Positions 21,801-35,003 of a stretch of DNA of 64,000 nucleotides are shown one piece after another (the stretch's first letter is position 1; the number at the start of each line of letters is the position of its first letter). The notes under the pieces are model-generated. The model was not told the DNA's origin. It worked only from the letters and a program-made list of their open reading frames with translations, and did no database searches. The DNA comes from Plectosphaerella cucumerina (lineage: Eukaryota > Ascomycota > Sordariomycetes > Glomerellales > Plectosphaerellaceae), in the NCBI GenBank assembly GCA_020746995.1, contig JAGPXD010000006.1, positions 124,001-188,000 on the forward strand. Reading direction: 5' to 3'. Both the position numbers and the translations under genes were made by a program.

Positions 21801-24800
21801 ATGGGGGCGCAAGGGCTAGCGCTAGGGGGTTAGCATCCATCGTCGACTGCTCCTGGAGGGGCGACGCTGGACGTGTCGACAGGCTGATGGAAGTGTCGAC
21901 AGACGTATGGCCAGCGGCCCAGGCTTTGCCGAGTAGGGTCCAGAGCGCGCCGACCTGTCCAGGGTTCAAGACGATACCCGTATAGACTTTGGAGCTTTGC
22001 AGATTTCGTGTATGCAACTTCTTGCTGTCGAGGTCTGGCCTACCGGGGCCCTTTGGATGTGTCCAGGCAGGGGGCTCCAATCCACAGGTCCTTGAATGTC
22101 GGGTTGCCCAAGATCCGGTGTGTTCCAACTCATGCTGGCCTGTCGCCTTGACGAGAATGGGTCCGCGCGGCGCATCCATGTGGCAAGGCGGTGGGTAACG
22201 TGAGGCGTTGACAGACAGCATCGTGGGCCAACCAAGGCTGACCATGGCAGAGCCTCGGCCGGCCTTGACCCGACGCCGGCAACGCTTGGTAAAACAAGGT
22301 GTGGCCTGTGTGCATCGAGACGGGAGCTTGGGACAGGGAAAGGTATGACCTCTGGTCCTGAGCGGGCCAGGGTTCAACGTCGGTCGACTGCAACATCGTC
22401 AGGTTGCGGTTAGGTCGGGTGCGGGCTGGGCGGGACATTCCGGAGATGCGGTGATGTCAGTGGTGACCGCTGGAGACATGGCGATATGAGAGCTATGTCG
22501 TAAGGGGTGGCAAGACGCGCGGTTATGGGAAATTTCCGCCGTCGGAGGTTGATGAGGAAGGGTGCACGATGGGCCTCTTGGGGCCGAGGGTGGTGATGGT
22601 GGAGGGTGAAAGGTGGAGGGCGGAGGGCATGCCGCGCCCGCTCGTCGGTGCGAGACGTCTCCGAGGGCGAATGTGGCCGGCAGAGCAGAATCGATGCGCA
22701 TCCGTCAAAAATGGAACAAAGCTATTTCGGGGCAGAGCGGTGCAAGGAGTCAAGCTGACACGGTCGATCAAGTCGAGATGAGGGTTGACGTCGAGTTCGA
22801 GCTCCAGTCCCGAACGGGTGAGGCGACAATGATTCTGAAACACCTGCCCTGGATGCACCTAGCCGTTCTGGACAGTGCCTGCCTGGTCTGCACCGCCGCA
22901 CCTGCCCGCCTTCATTCCTGCCTCCCAAGAAGGACTCCAGATGCATGCGAGACGGGACGCCTCGCATCGTAGGTAAGGTAAGGTAAGGAAGGTAGGCAGC
23001 CCTTGCAGATGGTGCCTGCCATGTTACGTTGCGCCTGCCTTGCTTGACCCGACTTTGACTTCTCCATCTTGCTTTCCCAAATTACCGATCCCACGGTGCC
23101 GCCCCAAAGTGCCAGTGCCTCCCAGCGGGGCTGCCACAGCTTCGGTACCTACACAAGTACAGTAGCGCCTTCCCTGTCGATGAGGTTTGAAGATGACTCA
23201 GCAGGGTCTTGAAGCGAGAACATTGAACCCCCAAGCACCCAGAGTCTCGGAGTGGATGCCCCGCATCGTCCGACGTCTTCCCTCCTCCATCCCAGCTCAA
23301 CTTTGACTTCTTCTTCCATCCACGCCATGGGCATCTTCGAACCCCTGCCATCACTTCTCACACCCCAAGACTCTGCATCGGACTCCCACCTCGACGAGCC
23401 AACCTGACAACCAGTACGAGTTGATCCGGCTGGTCCGCCCACCACCAGTACTGCCGCCACCCCTCACCCTTCGTACTCGCTCAAGAACAGACCAGCCCTG
23501 ATGGTCCATGGACGTCCCGGCTAAATTCAGTCCTGCACCTTGGCTCGCACCCATGATGGAGGGGCCTGCAGAATACCAATCTTAGGCCATTCTCGCTAAT
23601 CACGCCGTCCGTCCCCGCCTGCCACGGCTTGCTTGGCCATTGGCTCGTTTCCGACCCTCTGGGCTCGCTTCCGGCCGTCCTGTCCCTTGGCCTTCCCGCA
23701 GTGGGCCGTTGTGCCTGGCAGTGGCAGGCAGGGCCCTTTCTCGAAGTCCGTGTTGGCCAACCATCGACGCAAAGTCACGGCAATGGTGACCTCGGCGGCA
23801 TGCGCCGTTCCATTCCACACCTCGCTCCCTCTCTCGACTAGATGATGCGAGGAGCAAGGGCCCTGCCCTCGATTCTTCGACGCGCGGTCCACTGACAAGG
23901 TGGTTGGATGCGTCCAGCCCTGCATACCGCAGCCACTGCAGCCGCCCGGCATGAGCCGGTGTGGCCTGACTGACCTCGGCGGGGTCAAGACCAGAGTACA
24001 GAGACAGCAACCTAGGCGTTCAGCCTGAACAAACTGACTCGCCCATTCGATTTGAGTAAGGCCTTTGTGGTTGAGAGAACGCCAGTCCGAGGCGACCCGA
24101 CACTTGCCGCCTGAGCGAGCTACTGGCCACACCTGACATGACAAGTGACGAACCGTACGTGCTGGTAGCCTAGGGCCAAGAGGCTGGGACCGAGCCTACC
24201 GCCCCTCTCATCAAACTTTCATCTGTCTGGCCGGACGGTTGCGACCTCAGTTCATTTCCACCCTCTGCCTCGCAGCGCCCAAGACACAAGAAGAAAGCTA
24301 TGACATGCCTCGAGAGGCTTTGGATGACGTGCCTGACATTGATCCTCGGGACCGTGGTACTGCAAACCGGGGTACTCGCACACCACCACACCATCCCTCA
24401 TCTGCCCCGGTAGATGCACCTCGACTGATGTAGACGTCGGTCGTCCATCCGACACACACACATGAGAAGGACCAGCGGGGCATGACCAGCAGCTCGATGC
24501 GGTCTCGATCCTCTCACCGATGGTCATGCTGTCCACTCAATCTCCGCAAACGCTCACGGCAAAGGCCATGTACCGGCAGCTCATGGCGGATTTGCACCCA
24601 TTTCAGTGGCATACCATTCGCGCTCAGTCAAGTCAGCTTCACGAATCACATCAAGAGCCCACCACCCCGCTCATCACAACCATCACGGAAGCCTGCCCCA
24701 TCAACATGTGTGTCGGTCCTCTTTCTTCGACGGCAACACGGCCGCGCCGAGCGGGACGGAAAAGCACCTTTGAGAAATCCGAGAGAGCCTGCGTTGTGTC

Positions 24801-26485
24801 ATATGTCATGACATCCCCCATGCAGACACATCGATGTCTTGCAACGAGTGTCAGATGCGCGACCGTTGGGCAGGATCAGCCACCCCAGGCTCGCCGGCTG
24901 GCCAGTCGTCCGGCCTGCAACCATCCCGCGACATCAGACGAACCATAAGCTTGCTGGCTAATGCAGTGACAGACGTTGTCCCTGCATCCCGTACGAGATT
25001 AGCGGCTTGCCGCCTGACGAATCTGGCCCTGGCGGCCCCCAAAAAGCAAGGACAACAGAAGCATCGACGACGAGGGAGGGGAAAGTGAGGGGGAGCTCGT
25101 GTGGAGAACGCCTGGGCCCTTACCCGCCGCAAGCCTCCCCTCAAACGGCAAACCCCAGTCCATTTTCTTCATCTGGATCACGAGCTTGGACGCCGCAGAA
25201 CAACCCACTGGCAAGGGCGGCCACATGGCCGGACAAGGGTTCAAGGCCCCTCACCCTCACCACAACCGCGGGCGGTATGAGGCCGCTCTCGCTCTCGCTC
25301 CTTCTCACTCTCCGAGGTGTCTCTCGTCAGCGCTGCTGGTCGCCAGCTTGTCTGCCCAAATTTCCACAACCGCCATTCACCTGCCCCGACTGCCACGAGC
25401 CTCCGTCCCCGCCGCCACTGAGACGCCCATCATCTAGGCTGACAACGTTCATCGGCCCCGCGCACGTCCTGCCGCGCATGCAAGCAGCAAGCCAGCCTTG
25501 CCCTTCGGAGCCGGTGCCCCCCTCCCTCCCCCACGACCGCGAATCTCCCTCGCGCTTCACCTGCGACGGCCGCCGGGCTCCTAGCAATCTCTCCCAGCAG
25601 AGCGTTCCCCTCTCGCATGCTAGGCCGGCAGGGAACACACCCACCAGGGTCCTCACTTCTGCCTGTCAGTCGAAACCCTTCCGGCATGAGTTGCAGCTCG
25701 GCTCCCGGCTTGCCGGATGCGGATCGTCTCATCTTTTGGACGACGCCGACCCCAGCAGCATCACCCGATCGCATCGACGCCCGGCCTGATCGGTGCCCAC
25801 CCACCACACCCTTCTTGAGCCTCAAATCACCACACACCCTGACCACATTCAAGAGACTCTGACAGGACCTCGGCAGCGCGCATCACACACCTCCGCCGCC
25901 GCATCCCCAGGGTCGGTCGTCCCAAGAGGCGCTGGGCCGTGAGGATCCGAGGATCTCTGCCCATCATCAGTTTGCGTCATCTCAAACGAACCCCGCCACC
26001 CGCGGCCTCACGATGCAGGCCCTCGAACGTCATCTGTCTGAATGTCTATTCCCAGCTCTGTCTAATCCTGTCTGTATACCCTGTAACCGCACCGCTCCAG
26101 CAATGCACCGAGCCCCGGACAACACACTAATGCACACACTGCAACCTGACTCTTGGGTCCTCCCGCCCCGCTGCGTAATAACCCAACGCCCTGACACTGG
26201 CACCAGCACAGGGCCCCATCCCTCCCGCGAGATGCCCCCGTCTCCGGGTCTCGGTCTCCATTCCCACGCGTCCGGACCCTCCTCCCTAACGCCGTGCCCG
26301 CAGCACCGGCCCCAGCTCGGCGGGCTGTGCGCGCCCGTCGGACACGTCGCGACCTCTTTCTGACACACGCATCATTTCTCGACCCCATCCTCACATCACC
26401 CTGTGATCTTGCAGACCGCCATCTGCCTGCCCTGGGTGGACAGGTTGCTGACCTGGCCGCCCGTCATCGAGCGGGCACGGCCTTC

Positions 26486-29400
26486 TCACCGCGACTCCTC
26501 GGTGCTTGGCGCACCGGACGCAGGCGGGACGCTAGATCCTCCTGCCTCAACGGCCTCCTCCCCCTCCACCACCTCGGCGACATGCTCACCTGACGGCTGG
26601 GGAGGCCCGCTCCCTGTTGCATCTGGGCCAGGAGGCGCGGGCGAGGCCGCTGCCGCAGCGGTGACAGCATCGTGTTGATGCGTGGCGGCCACACCCTCAG
26701 GCTGCAGCTCCTGCTTCGAGTCGGCGGCCATGGCGGCCGCATCGGCTACCCCGTCGACCTTGGTGATGTCGGCGTCCTGTTGTTGTTGCTGCTGCTGTTC
26801 GGCTGCCACGTCATCCGTCGCCCCGTCCAGCCTCGCCTCCCCGGCCGGCTGGCCATCCGCCGAGACCGTGGAGACCACCTGATCAGGCGCGATGCCGTCC
26901 GACCCGACGTGGCTTAGGCGCTTCATCTCGAGAACATCCTGGTCCGCCTCGCGCCTCTCGAGCTCATCAAAGGAGAACAGGTCCGAGAGGTTGACGGCCA
27001 GGAACGTCTTAGGCAGCTTGACTCTGCAAGGCCGGTTAGCGAGACCTGTCAACATGTCAGGGGAGGGGTGGGACGTACTGGTTGAACTTGGCACGGAGCG
27101 TGCGGATCACTTGCATCCAGTCATTGTGCGACGTCAGGCTGCGTCGCGGGGCGCAGCTGATGCAGTGCTTGCTGTCGAGCTGGACGTCGAGGGGGTCGTA
27201 GATGTGGCAGCCTGGGCTGATGGTGATGCGGATGCTGTAGTTGAACGTCGGGCCCTCGCCACCCTCGGCCATGTCGGGTGACATTTGCGTCTCTGACTCG
27301 TACAGCTCGAAACAGATCTGCGAGAGGTAATCCAGCTCGGGGATGGTGCTGCGCTTGATCTTTGTCTCGATGCCGCCCTCGAGGATACAGTTGAGGAGCG
27401 TGTAGATGTGCGACTCCTTGGTGAAGTAGAAAAAGGACTTTGCGTCAGGTGAGGCCTGCATGTCCTCGAGATCCTGAACAATCTCCTTGAGCAGAGGCAG
27501 CGATGTGAGCAGCCCAATCTCGAGCTTCTCGCTGTCCGAGATGCCGTATTCTTGCGGGCAGATAAAGTCGAACAGCACCTTGGCCAGCTGGTAGAGCTCA
27601 CGGAGCGGCTCGAAGCGCGCGTCCGTCTTGGCCTTTGTCTGCGCGTTGCCGCGGTACAAGTGGAAGTACTGCTCAGGAGGAGCGCCCTCGCCAGGGTGAC
27701 GGAGGGTGTTGAGGAACGACCGGCGGCGGAACAGGCGCCTAACTGAGCTCGAGCTCTTGCTGCCGTCGATGCCGCGCTCCGACGTCTTGTCATTGTCCCT
27801 GCGGTCCTCGCGCGAGTCCTGCGACGTCGACTTGGAATCGTCCGCACCCTCCTTGCTGCCATTTCCGAGGTTGCTGCTGTTGTTGCTGCTGCTGCCGGCG
27901 TCCTTGACGCCGTACTCCTCTTCGAGCATGTGCTTGGGGGGCGTGAACACCCACTCGAGGAACTGGCGGTTGTGAAGGGCGTCAAACTTCATCGTGTCGT
28001 AGAGCTCCGAGATCTTGCTAGGGTCGACCTTTTCCCCGTCGCAGAACTCCTGGAAGAGCTTCTCCCAGCGTTCGCGGAAGAGCTCCGCGTCCTCGCCGCA
28101 GCACCAACGAGCCTGGATGCCGTTGATGCCGTTGGCCTGGGACAGGGCCGAGGACATGGCGCTCACCGACCCCTCTCCATTGCCCGGCTTCTCCTGGGAG
28201 CCGGGGTTCGAGATGGCAGTGAGAGAGTTGACGGCGCCGCTGTACAGCTTGTTGTAGTTGTGCTGCATGACGCGGCGGTGGAACTTCATCAGCTGAACGA
28301 CGCGCGTCTGCACGTCCGATGGTTCGGGCATCTTATCGGGCCAGGCGAACTGGGGTGGGCGCTCGTTTCCCTTGCGGAGCAGGCCCTTCAGCTTCTTCTT
28401 GACCTTGTCCATCTCATCCTTTGCGGCGTTGGAGTCGTCCAGGAGGTCCTTGCGAATGCAGATGAAGTCCTCAGGGAGATCTTTCTTCCCCAGAAAGGCG
28501 GATGCCCAGATCTGAGCGCTGGTCGTGACGCGGCGCTCGCTGCTGCTGTAGACGTGGACCTCGTCGAGGATGTCACGGTTGAGCAGCATCAAGTCGTTGC
28601 GCAGATTCTCTCCCATCTCCTGAGCCTGGTAGCGCGCCGAATGCGTCGGCTCACCGCCCCATTTGACGATGAGCTGGAGCTTATCGAGGACGAGCTGCTC
28701 TTCGGCGGCTGTGATGCGGGACATGGTAACGCCCGACAAGGAATCGTGACGCCGGGGCGACATGCGTGTCCGGTCTCCCTTGGAAGGGCTCTTCTCCTCG
28801 GTTTCGGAGAAGGTCGCCTCGGTGCCTTCGACAATGCGGGCGACATCGTCCGAGTTGACGACTTCTTCCGTCTTTTTCTTGCGGAACATGGGCTTGATCT
28901 GGACCTTGGTGCCGGCCCAGCCGCCCTTCTTTACAAGAACGTTGCGGAGGGACTTGAGCTTGGCGGGGTCCTCAACGCCCTGTGCGGTGGCGACGTCCAC
29001 AGCCTGGATGACGCTGGCAAGAGCGGACTCGCCGATAAGGAGGACCTCTTCCTGGTGACCCATGAGAAGCTCGATGAAAGGCTCAGTGTGGAAGGTGAAC
29101 TTGTACTTCTGCTTCGGGGTTCGGTCTGCATGGCGAATGACCGACACGATGCCCTTGAGTTTCCAGGAGTGCTTGGGCGGGGGAGGGGCGGGGGCCTCTT
29201 CCGGCTCAGGGGCGGCATCGCCCATGAGTGAGGCCGAAGCTGAGGCCACTACGGATGGTGCAGCGGACGCTGGGGTGTTCTCGACAATGGGCGGAGGAGG
29301 GGGCAACGACGGGCTTGTGGCCAGGCTGTGTACTGCCGAGGCAATCGTGCTCTCCGACTTAACGCTCGACTGTGTCCGCGCATCCTCTGTCCGTTGTTGC

Positions 29401-31918
29401 TTCTCTACCGGTATCGGCGCAAGCATGCTGCTGGATGCTTTGGAGACGCCACTAGGGAGAGTAGGTGTCTGGCTCTGATCCTTGTCGTTGCCCCTCATCG
29501 AGAGGGGATCAGATACGTCGGCGGCCGAGGGTGAGGGCGTAGGCGACGTGACGCCTCCCTTCCGCAGGCGCTCTTTGATAAAAAGCTCCTTCAGGATGGT
29601 CGAGCAACGGTCGTAGTAGTCTTCATTATCTTTCACGAAGCTCCAGCCGTTGACGTCGATGACGTAGCTCTTCCCGTCAGCGCGCAAAAAGTCGAAGCCG
29701 CAGACACGTTGACCAAAGGCCGTCGAGATCTTGCTGGCTGCCTCCTTCTCCTCGGGGTCGAGACCCGTGACGTAACGGATCTCTTTGCCATGAGTGTTAC
29801 GCCTGACGACTCCGTCGACGACAGGGGACTTCCTGGTCTCGGCATGGCAGTACGCGGGTCCGACGGTGTACGCCTTGACATCTTCAGCGTTGTCGACGCG
29901 CATGAACTTCTCGTAGATGAAGCTCTTCTCGGGCTCCCGGATGGCACGGGGGATGGAAAGGTCAGGGTCGTACTCGGAGCTCTTGTTTCCGATTTTGCGG
30001 AAGAGCTTCCTGGCGCCACCACCGGAAGACTTGGGGAAGTAAATGATGATGTTGTGGTCCTCGCCGCTGACTGGCTTTTCAACGAACGGTTTCTTGAGAA
30101 GTGCGCCATCGACGCTCAGGATATCGCCGTCATCGAGCAGTTCGACTCGGTGAGGGGCCTTGGTGAAGGTTTGGTCTTCAATGTCCAGGTCGATGCCGGA
30201 GATCTCCTTGACGTGTTTTGCAACGTCAGGCGTCAACATTTCTGGCCCGCCATCTCGCGTGACCTCGAGCCGCTTAGGGGTGGGCACGCCGATGCGTCCC
30301 AGGATGTGCAGGCAGAGGCGACGGTCCCAGAGGACCTTCTGCATCACGAGGTCATTGACGCAAAAGGGCTTTCGGGCCTTGACGTAGGAGATGGCCTTGT
30401 CCAATGGGAAGCCATCGGAGTAGAAGGATATCAGGTAGTCGCTGCAGGTTCATGTTAGAGATCAGGGGTTCAAGTGCCCAGGAGTGCTGGCAGCGGCAGG
30501 ACTGCGCACGTGGGATGGGAGAGGCCCGCCTAGACTGGTTCGGTTCACCGAGGTTGACAGGGGGTAGGCAGGGGGCGGCAAAAGAAAGAAAGAAAGCAGC
30601 AGGAGGTATAAGAAGAGGGAGGTACGAAAACTTACCACATGGGCCAGTTCTCGATATCTGATGGGAGTTTGGTTAGCTTCGGTTGGCAAGTGCCCGCAGA
30701 TGTTTTCTGTTTGTTTGGAGCAAACATACCTTCGTCGAGAATCACCTTGTCGCCAAAGACGACGACGTCGAATTCCCGATTCGCAATGAGGCGGTTCAAG
30801 ATGTTCCTACTGGGCTTGCTCCTGGCCTTTGAGTCAAGGGCGCATATGCCAATGACGCCCCAGGGAGCGGGCTTCGCTGCAGAAGCATTAGATGGCGGTC
30901 CTTTGGTTCGACGACTGGCGGTATCCGGCGACTGACCCTCTTCCTTTTCTTTATGGTAGGGCCCTCTGTCGCTGCTGGGGCTGTGGCTGCTGGCGGCGGT
31001 GCTGCCGCTGAACCTCCTCTTGGCCCTGCTGCGGGAGCGGGTGGGCTGGGTCCGGAGATTCTCGGGCCTCGGGGGCGCGGGCGTGGTGCGCTTGGCCATA
31101 TCGGTGAGGTTGTCACGGGGCGCCAAGTGGTGGCCTCCGCCGGGGGTCTTGTTGTTGCTGGCCATGTTGGCGACGGACGAGGTGGTGACCTGGACGTTGG
31201 ACACCTCTGGGTTCGGGATCGAGGTGCCGGCGACGGGTTTTCCTGACGACATCATGCCGGAGACGGAGCGCTGGGGGGCGCCTGGCTCAGAGCCGGCGGC
31301 AGAAGCAGCAGAGCTTGGGACGACGCCACGGGCCGAGGCGAGGGAGTAGATGGAGGAGATGGATGCTCGCTTGTGGTCGACTTCGGAGAAGGAGGATCTC
31401 GAGGTCAGGGCGGGTTCGGGAAGATGACGGGACGAGTCGATCTGGGAGTTGTTGGTCGAGACGGGGGCGAGTCGCGGGGTGCCGTCCGACTCGACGATGG
31501 CGCTGTCTTTGCCGTTGGAAGTCATGGGATCGGTGGCGCCTGGCTCGCTCCAGGTATCGAAGGAGTTGTTGGACTGACGTCGGCCGCGGCTCATGGAGGA
31601 GCGAGGGCTCCTCAGAGGGATTGGGATGGAGGAAGTGCCGGGCAGCGGCGGGGGTGGCATGGAGAGGCTGGCGCGGTCAGAGTGGACTTCGGTGGTTCCC
31701 GGCTCGGCATGACGGCTCTTCCTGGAAGCTGCAGAGGTGCCGATGGCGGAGGAAGACGAGGAAAGAGTGTGCGAGTGCGATGCGGAACGGAGGGGTCTGT
31801 CGCGGGGACGCGGACTGGAGGAGGCCAGGTCGGGGGAGCGAAGAGGCGGCGTTGTGGACTCGGTTGCCGGGCTGGAGCTGTCTATGGAGTGCCTTGTCCT
31901 GAGCGTCGGGGTGTCCAT
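26486..31918 (-). CDS. VIP1: Inositol hexakisphosphate/diphosphoinositol-pentakisphosphate kinase (PPIP5K)
   Basis: Four exons: 31918-30730, 30657-30636 (a 22-nt microexon), 30441-27079 and 27023-26486; introns of 72, 194 and 55 nt with GT-AG ends; 1,703 residues. The microexon encodes D-I-E-N-W-P-M-C, joining V-I-L-D-E to D-Y-L-I-S-F-Y-S-D-G in perfect frame. Makes and turns over inositol pyrophosphates. Domains: a Ser/Pro/Arg-rich disordered N-terminus (1-350), a RimK/ATP-grasp kinase (about 355-700, starting W-G-V-I-G-I-C-A-L-D), a Ser/Pro linker, a histidine-acid-phosphatase-like domain from about 830 with R-H-A-D-R-T-P-K and the late H-I-Y-T-L motif near 1416, and an acidic Gln/Ala-rich tail. 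Much of the phosphatase insert is Ser/Asn/Lys-rich. Single orthologue with normal fungal layout. Confidence 0.95.
30581..30600 (+). repeat. (GAAA)n in VIP1 intron 2
   Basis: Short AAAG/GAAA tetranucleotide run inside the 194-nt second intron of VIP1. Confidence 0.7.
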
Positions 31919-33420
31919 GCTGCCTTGCGTTTGGTCTGTCTATTCTGACACCGGGTCCTTGGCCGTGCGGGAGGCTAGAGGGGCGGACCTTGGCGGCGCC
32001 GTGTTTGTCTGGCAGGCACACCCAAGCGGTCAACTTCAAGTATTTCTACCTGTCGATGCTCTTGCTCGGCAGCCGTGCGAATAGCGGTGGTGTGTAGCGA
32101 GCGAGCAATTGAGTTGTCGATGTATCGATTGGCCGTGAATTCGACAGCAGAAAAGGTACCAAAGCGATCGGCGCAATTGAACCGAAAAGTACACGAGTCG
32201 CGAACCAGAGGGGACTTCCTAGTTGACAGCTGGAGGATGCCGAGCGACAATGGGGCATGAACGGGTCCAGAAGAAAAAAACCAAGGTCCCGCAGCCTGGT
32301 CATCAAGGATGACGTTTGGACGCCTGCCCCTCCCAGTCGTTTGGGAAGGCAAATGGCTGTGCTGCGGAAGCTGCTTCCGGGCACATGGCGATAATGGCAG
32401 GGTTGGACAGCCGGATCGGCCAATCAGTGGTCTTCAATGGCCCCCGGATAGAGTCTGGACTGGCCGTTCCTTCCCTGGAACAGCACCTTGCCGGATATGT
32501 CTCCTCGCCGCTTTAGACAAAATAGGGCGCGGATGGTGAACCAGAAGACTCGGTGTGTTTAGAAGCAGGCCTTTCATCAATTACACCGGGTCTAGTAATC
32601 TGATAGTGCGATTGATGAGTTACCTTACTTCGAAGGATCCAATGTCTTGAGACTGAGAACAAGAATTTATTTGCTGCGTTAAATCGAACTGACATGTCAG
32701 ATGGCAGTTGATGTTTACTGAGGTGACTTAGGACGTCTCTCACGCTATTCCTGTTTTAGCAGACTCATTTTGCGTCCCTCTCCATTCCACCCCGAGATGT
32801 CTTCACTTCCCGACTTCATTGAACACGGCGACATGCCAGCTTGCATGGTCTTGACGGCTTCAGAATATCGAATACCAGCATCATCGTTTCAATCTGCTTG
32901 CAAGTTCTGTCATGAGTGACCGGAATGCCGACAGCCTGCTGGCCAAGTACAACCATGGCCTGCGACCACACAATGACCACAATTTGACTTTCCAGATGCC
33001 AAATGTCCGTTCAGTTCACTTCGGCGCCGTCACATCGGTCGAAATGCCCCTCCGTCGTCCACGTGGTAGCATCGCTTCTCCGCTCCCACCCCGCGCAGGA
33101 TGACGATGAGGGGTTCCCGAGTTGCCGTCGCCGTCCGTACTTGACAGCCGCTCACAGCGAATCAATAGCGTCACGTTCCTGACCTCGACCACACGTGCAG
33201 ACCAAGGTCCCTCCCTCGACCACCACGGCATCGCAAGCGGGGGATCAACGGATGACATGTCACCACGACATTCCAGTCTTCTCATTATCCGAGACCGTAT
33301 AACATGTGCCATCTTCGACGGGTAGACTGAGACATTTCCCCCGGTGGCTTGGTGTTTTCTGTCTTAGACCAGCAGAGCCGCAACCGCATCACTTCTGATA
33401 TCCAACGGCCAATCTTCAAC
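31919..33420. other. Divergent intergenic region, VIP1 and PI-PLC promoters
   Basis: 1.5 kb between divergent starts. No supported gene; open frames are short and overlapping. Somewhat more AT-rich at 32.55-32.95 kb than its surroundings. Confidence 0.5.
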
Positions 33421-34665
33421 ATGAAGCTCTCTGCGCTCCTCGCCGCGGCCGTGGCATGTCTCACCATCGAGGCCAGCCCGATGCTTATTGTGCCCCGAGC
33501 CGATGACCAGACCACCCTGAAAGACGGCGCCCTCGACAAGGTCCTCACCGACGCCCATGAAGTCTGGGGCACGCCCCGTATCACAGGCCGCTGCTCCAAA
33601 CCCTCTCGCGGCGAGTGGATGAAGGCTTTAGCCGACAGCACCCCAATCGCGGCACTCAACATCCCTGGCACCCACGACACGGCAACATGGAACTACAGCC
33701 TGGCCACCCAAGACGCCCTTCGCCACATCACCCGCTTCAACGGCAACGACCTCCGCCACCCCCTCGAGTACCGTTGTCACTGGTCCAGCATCCAATCCTC
33801 TCTCGAGGTCGGCGTCCGGTTCTTCGACCTTCGCTACGCCTTCGACCTCACCGATACCGACCTCGTCTTCTGGCACAACGAAGCCCTGGTCTCCCAGCGT
33901 TCCAGCGTCGAGGACGTCCTCTTCGCCTTCTGGGACTGGCTCGATGCTCACCCTTCCGAGACCCTTCTCCTCTCTTTCATGTACCAGGGCCGCACCAAAG
34001 CTGGAGCATCTCATAGCGCCGCTGTTCAATCTCGCCTCTTTGACATCCTGACCTCGGACGTGGCAAAGAAGTACATCCTCCAGCAGCGTGGCGAGCTCCC
34101 AACTCTCGGCCGCGCTCGCGGGAAGGCCATTCTCGTCCGGCGCTTCACCCTCGATCGTCTGGATCCCTCTTTCGATGCCGCTCTGCCTGGTATACACCTC
34201 GCCGAGGGTTGGTCCGACAACGGCAAGGCCATCGAACTCGTCTACAACAAGACGACCGGCGCCACCGCCCACATCGAGGACTACTACACCCCCGAGGACC
34301 TTCCAGAGGACGCCACCACCGTACAGAATATCGAGGCCAAGGTCAACGTCACCGCCGCCCACCTAGAGAAAGCCGCCACCGAGTATGCCGACAGTCTCTT
34401 CATCACTTTCGCCTCCGGCGGGCGCATCTCCGCCAACCCTCCCGTCTACCCTGAGACCATGGCCGTAGGCAACGGTACCGACGTCACACCCCGCGGCGGC
34501 GTCAACCACCAGCTCGTCCCGGTCCTCGAGTCCCTCAGGGGTAAGAGGAAGGGCGTCGTCATGCTTGACTTTTTCGAGGAGCCCCAGGACCTCGTCGAGC
34601 TTATCCTAGACCTTTGGGGCAGAGGGCAGCGGGTGTGCTATGCCGCATTTGCTCACCGATTGTAA
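33421..34665 (+). CDS. Secreted phosphatidylinositol-specific phospholipase C-like protein
   Basis: Single exon, 414 residues. ATG 33421 gives a clean signal peptide (M-K-L-S-A-L-L-A-A-A-V-A, cleavage near residue 20); the frame is open upstream to 33349 but that would bury the signal. The PI-PLC X region carries both catalytic histidines in their usual settings: I-P-G-T-H-D-T (His85) and F-W-H-N-E-A-L (His152), with G-V-R-F-F-D-L-R-Y (131-139) between them. This is the small bacterial/fungal type with no PH, EF-hand or C2 domain. It should cleave phosphatidylinositol or GPI-like headgroups outside the cell; the actual substrate is not shown. Several N-x-T sites agree with secretion. Confidence 0.9.
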   Translation: MKLSALLAAAVACLTIEASPMLIVPRADDQTTLKDGALDKVLTDAHEVWGTPRITGRCSKPSRGEWMKALADSTPIAALNIPGTHDTATWNYSLATQDALRHITRFNGNDLRHPLEYRCHWSSIQSSLEVGVRFFDLRYAFDLTDTDLVFWHNEALVSQRSSVEDVLFAFWDWLDAHPSETLLLSFMYQGRTKAGASHSAAVQSRLFDILTSDVAKKYILQQRGELPTLGRARGKAILVRRFTLDRLDPSFDAALPGIHLAEGWSDNGKAIELVYNKTTGATAHIEDYYTPEDLPEDATTVQNIEAKVNVTAAHLEKAATEYADSLFITFASGGRISANPPVYPETMAVGNGTDVTPRGGVNHQLVPVLESLRGKRKGVVMLDFFEEPQDLVELILDLWGRGQRVCYAAFAHRL

Positions 34666-35003
34666 CGCGGGACACCGCAGACGGACCCTTGCTTCGGAGG
34701 CGTGACAGCTGCTTACCGGCTCCCTGCAGAACAGGGTGCCGCAAAGATCAGGTGGTCGCGTGACCATTCTGTGGCCCGATAGTGCAGGTCGAGCAGACGT
34801 CTGGGAGCAGGATGGAACAATATATGTCTGACAAGTGAGTGTGATAGCTAAGAAGCACGCCTAGAACGCTTGAGTCGTTTTATTCATCGAATATTTGGTC
34901 ATAGCTGGGTCATACGTCGTGATTCAGGTTCTCGCTCTCGTCCTGCGTCTTTCCCTCTCCTGGCTCAACCTGACCAGAACCAATGCCCGCTCAAGCGTCA
35001 GGC
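34666..35003. other. Convergent 3' intergenic region
   Basis: 338 bp between the stop codons of PI-PLC (plus) and the NACHT-WD40 gene (minus). Nothing else seen. Confidence 0.5.

Larger units (their letters stand above)
15949..26485. other. 10.5-kb gene desert
   Basis: No supported protein gene, tRNA or rRNA. The DNA is GC-rich and not dominated by transposon-like or AT-rich sequence, so it does not look like a RIP-mutated repeat island. At 16.2-18.45 kb the plus strand is G-rich, meaning pyrimidine-rich on the strand of the Cys-rich gene; from about 18.6 to 20.1 kb and again 23.2-26.4 kb the plus strand is C-rich. The change is near 18.35-18.60 kb, where short AT-rich patches occur (TATAATAATG near 18352, TTTTTAAATA near 18591). 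This could be a long leader plus a divergent non-coding transcription unit, but no transcript is proven. Low-order repeats inside: G24, (CTGCG)4, CT tract, CCATG repeats near 19250, GGTAA repeats near 22975. Confidence 0.5.
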
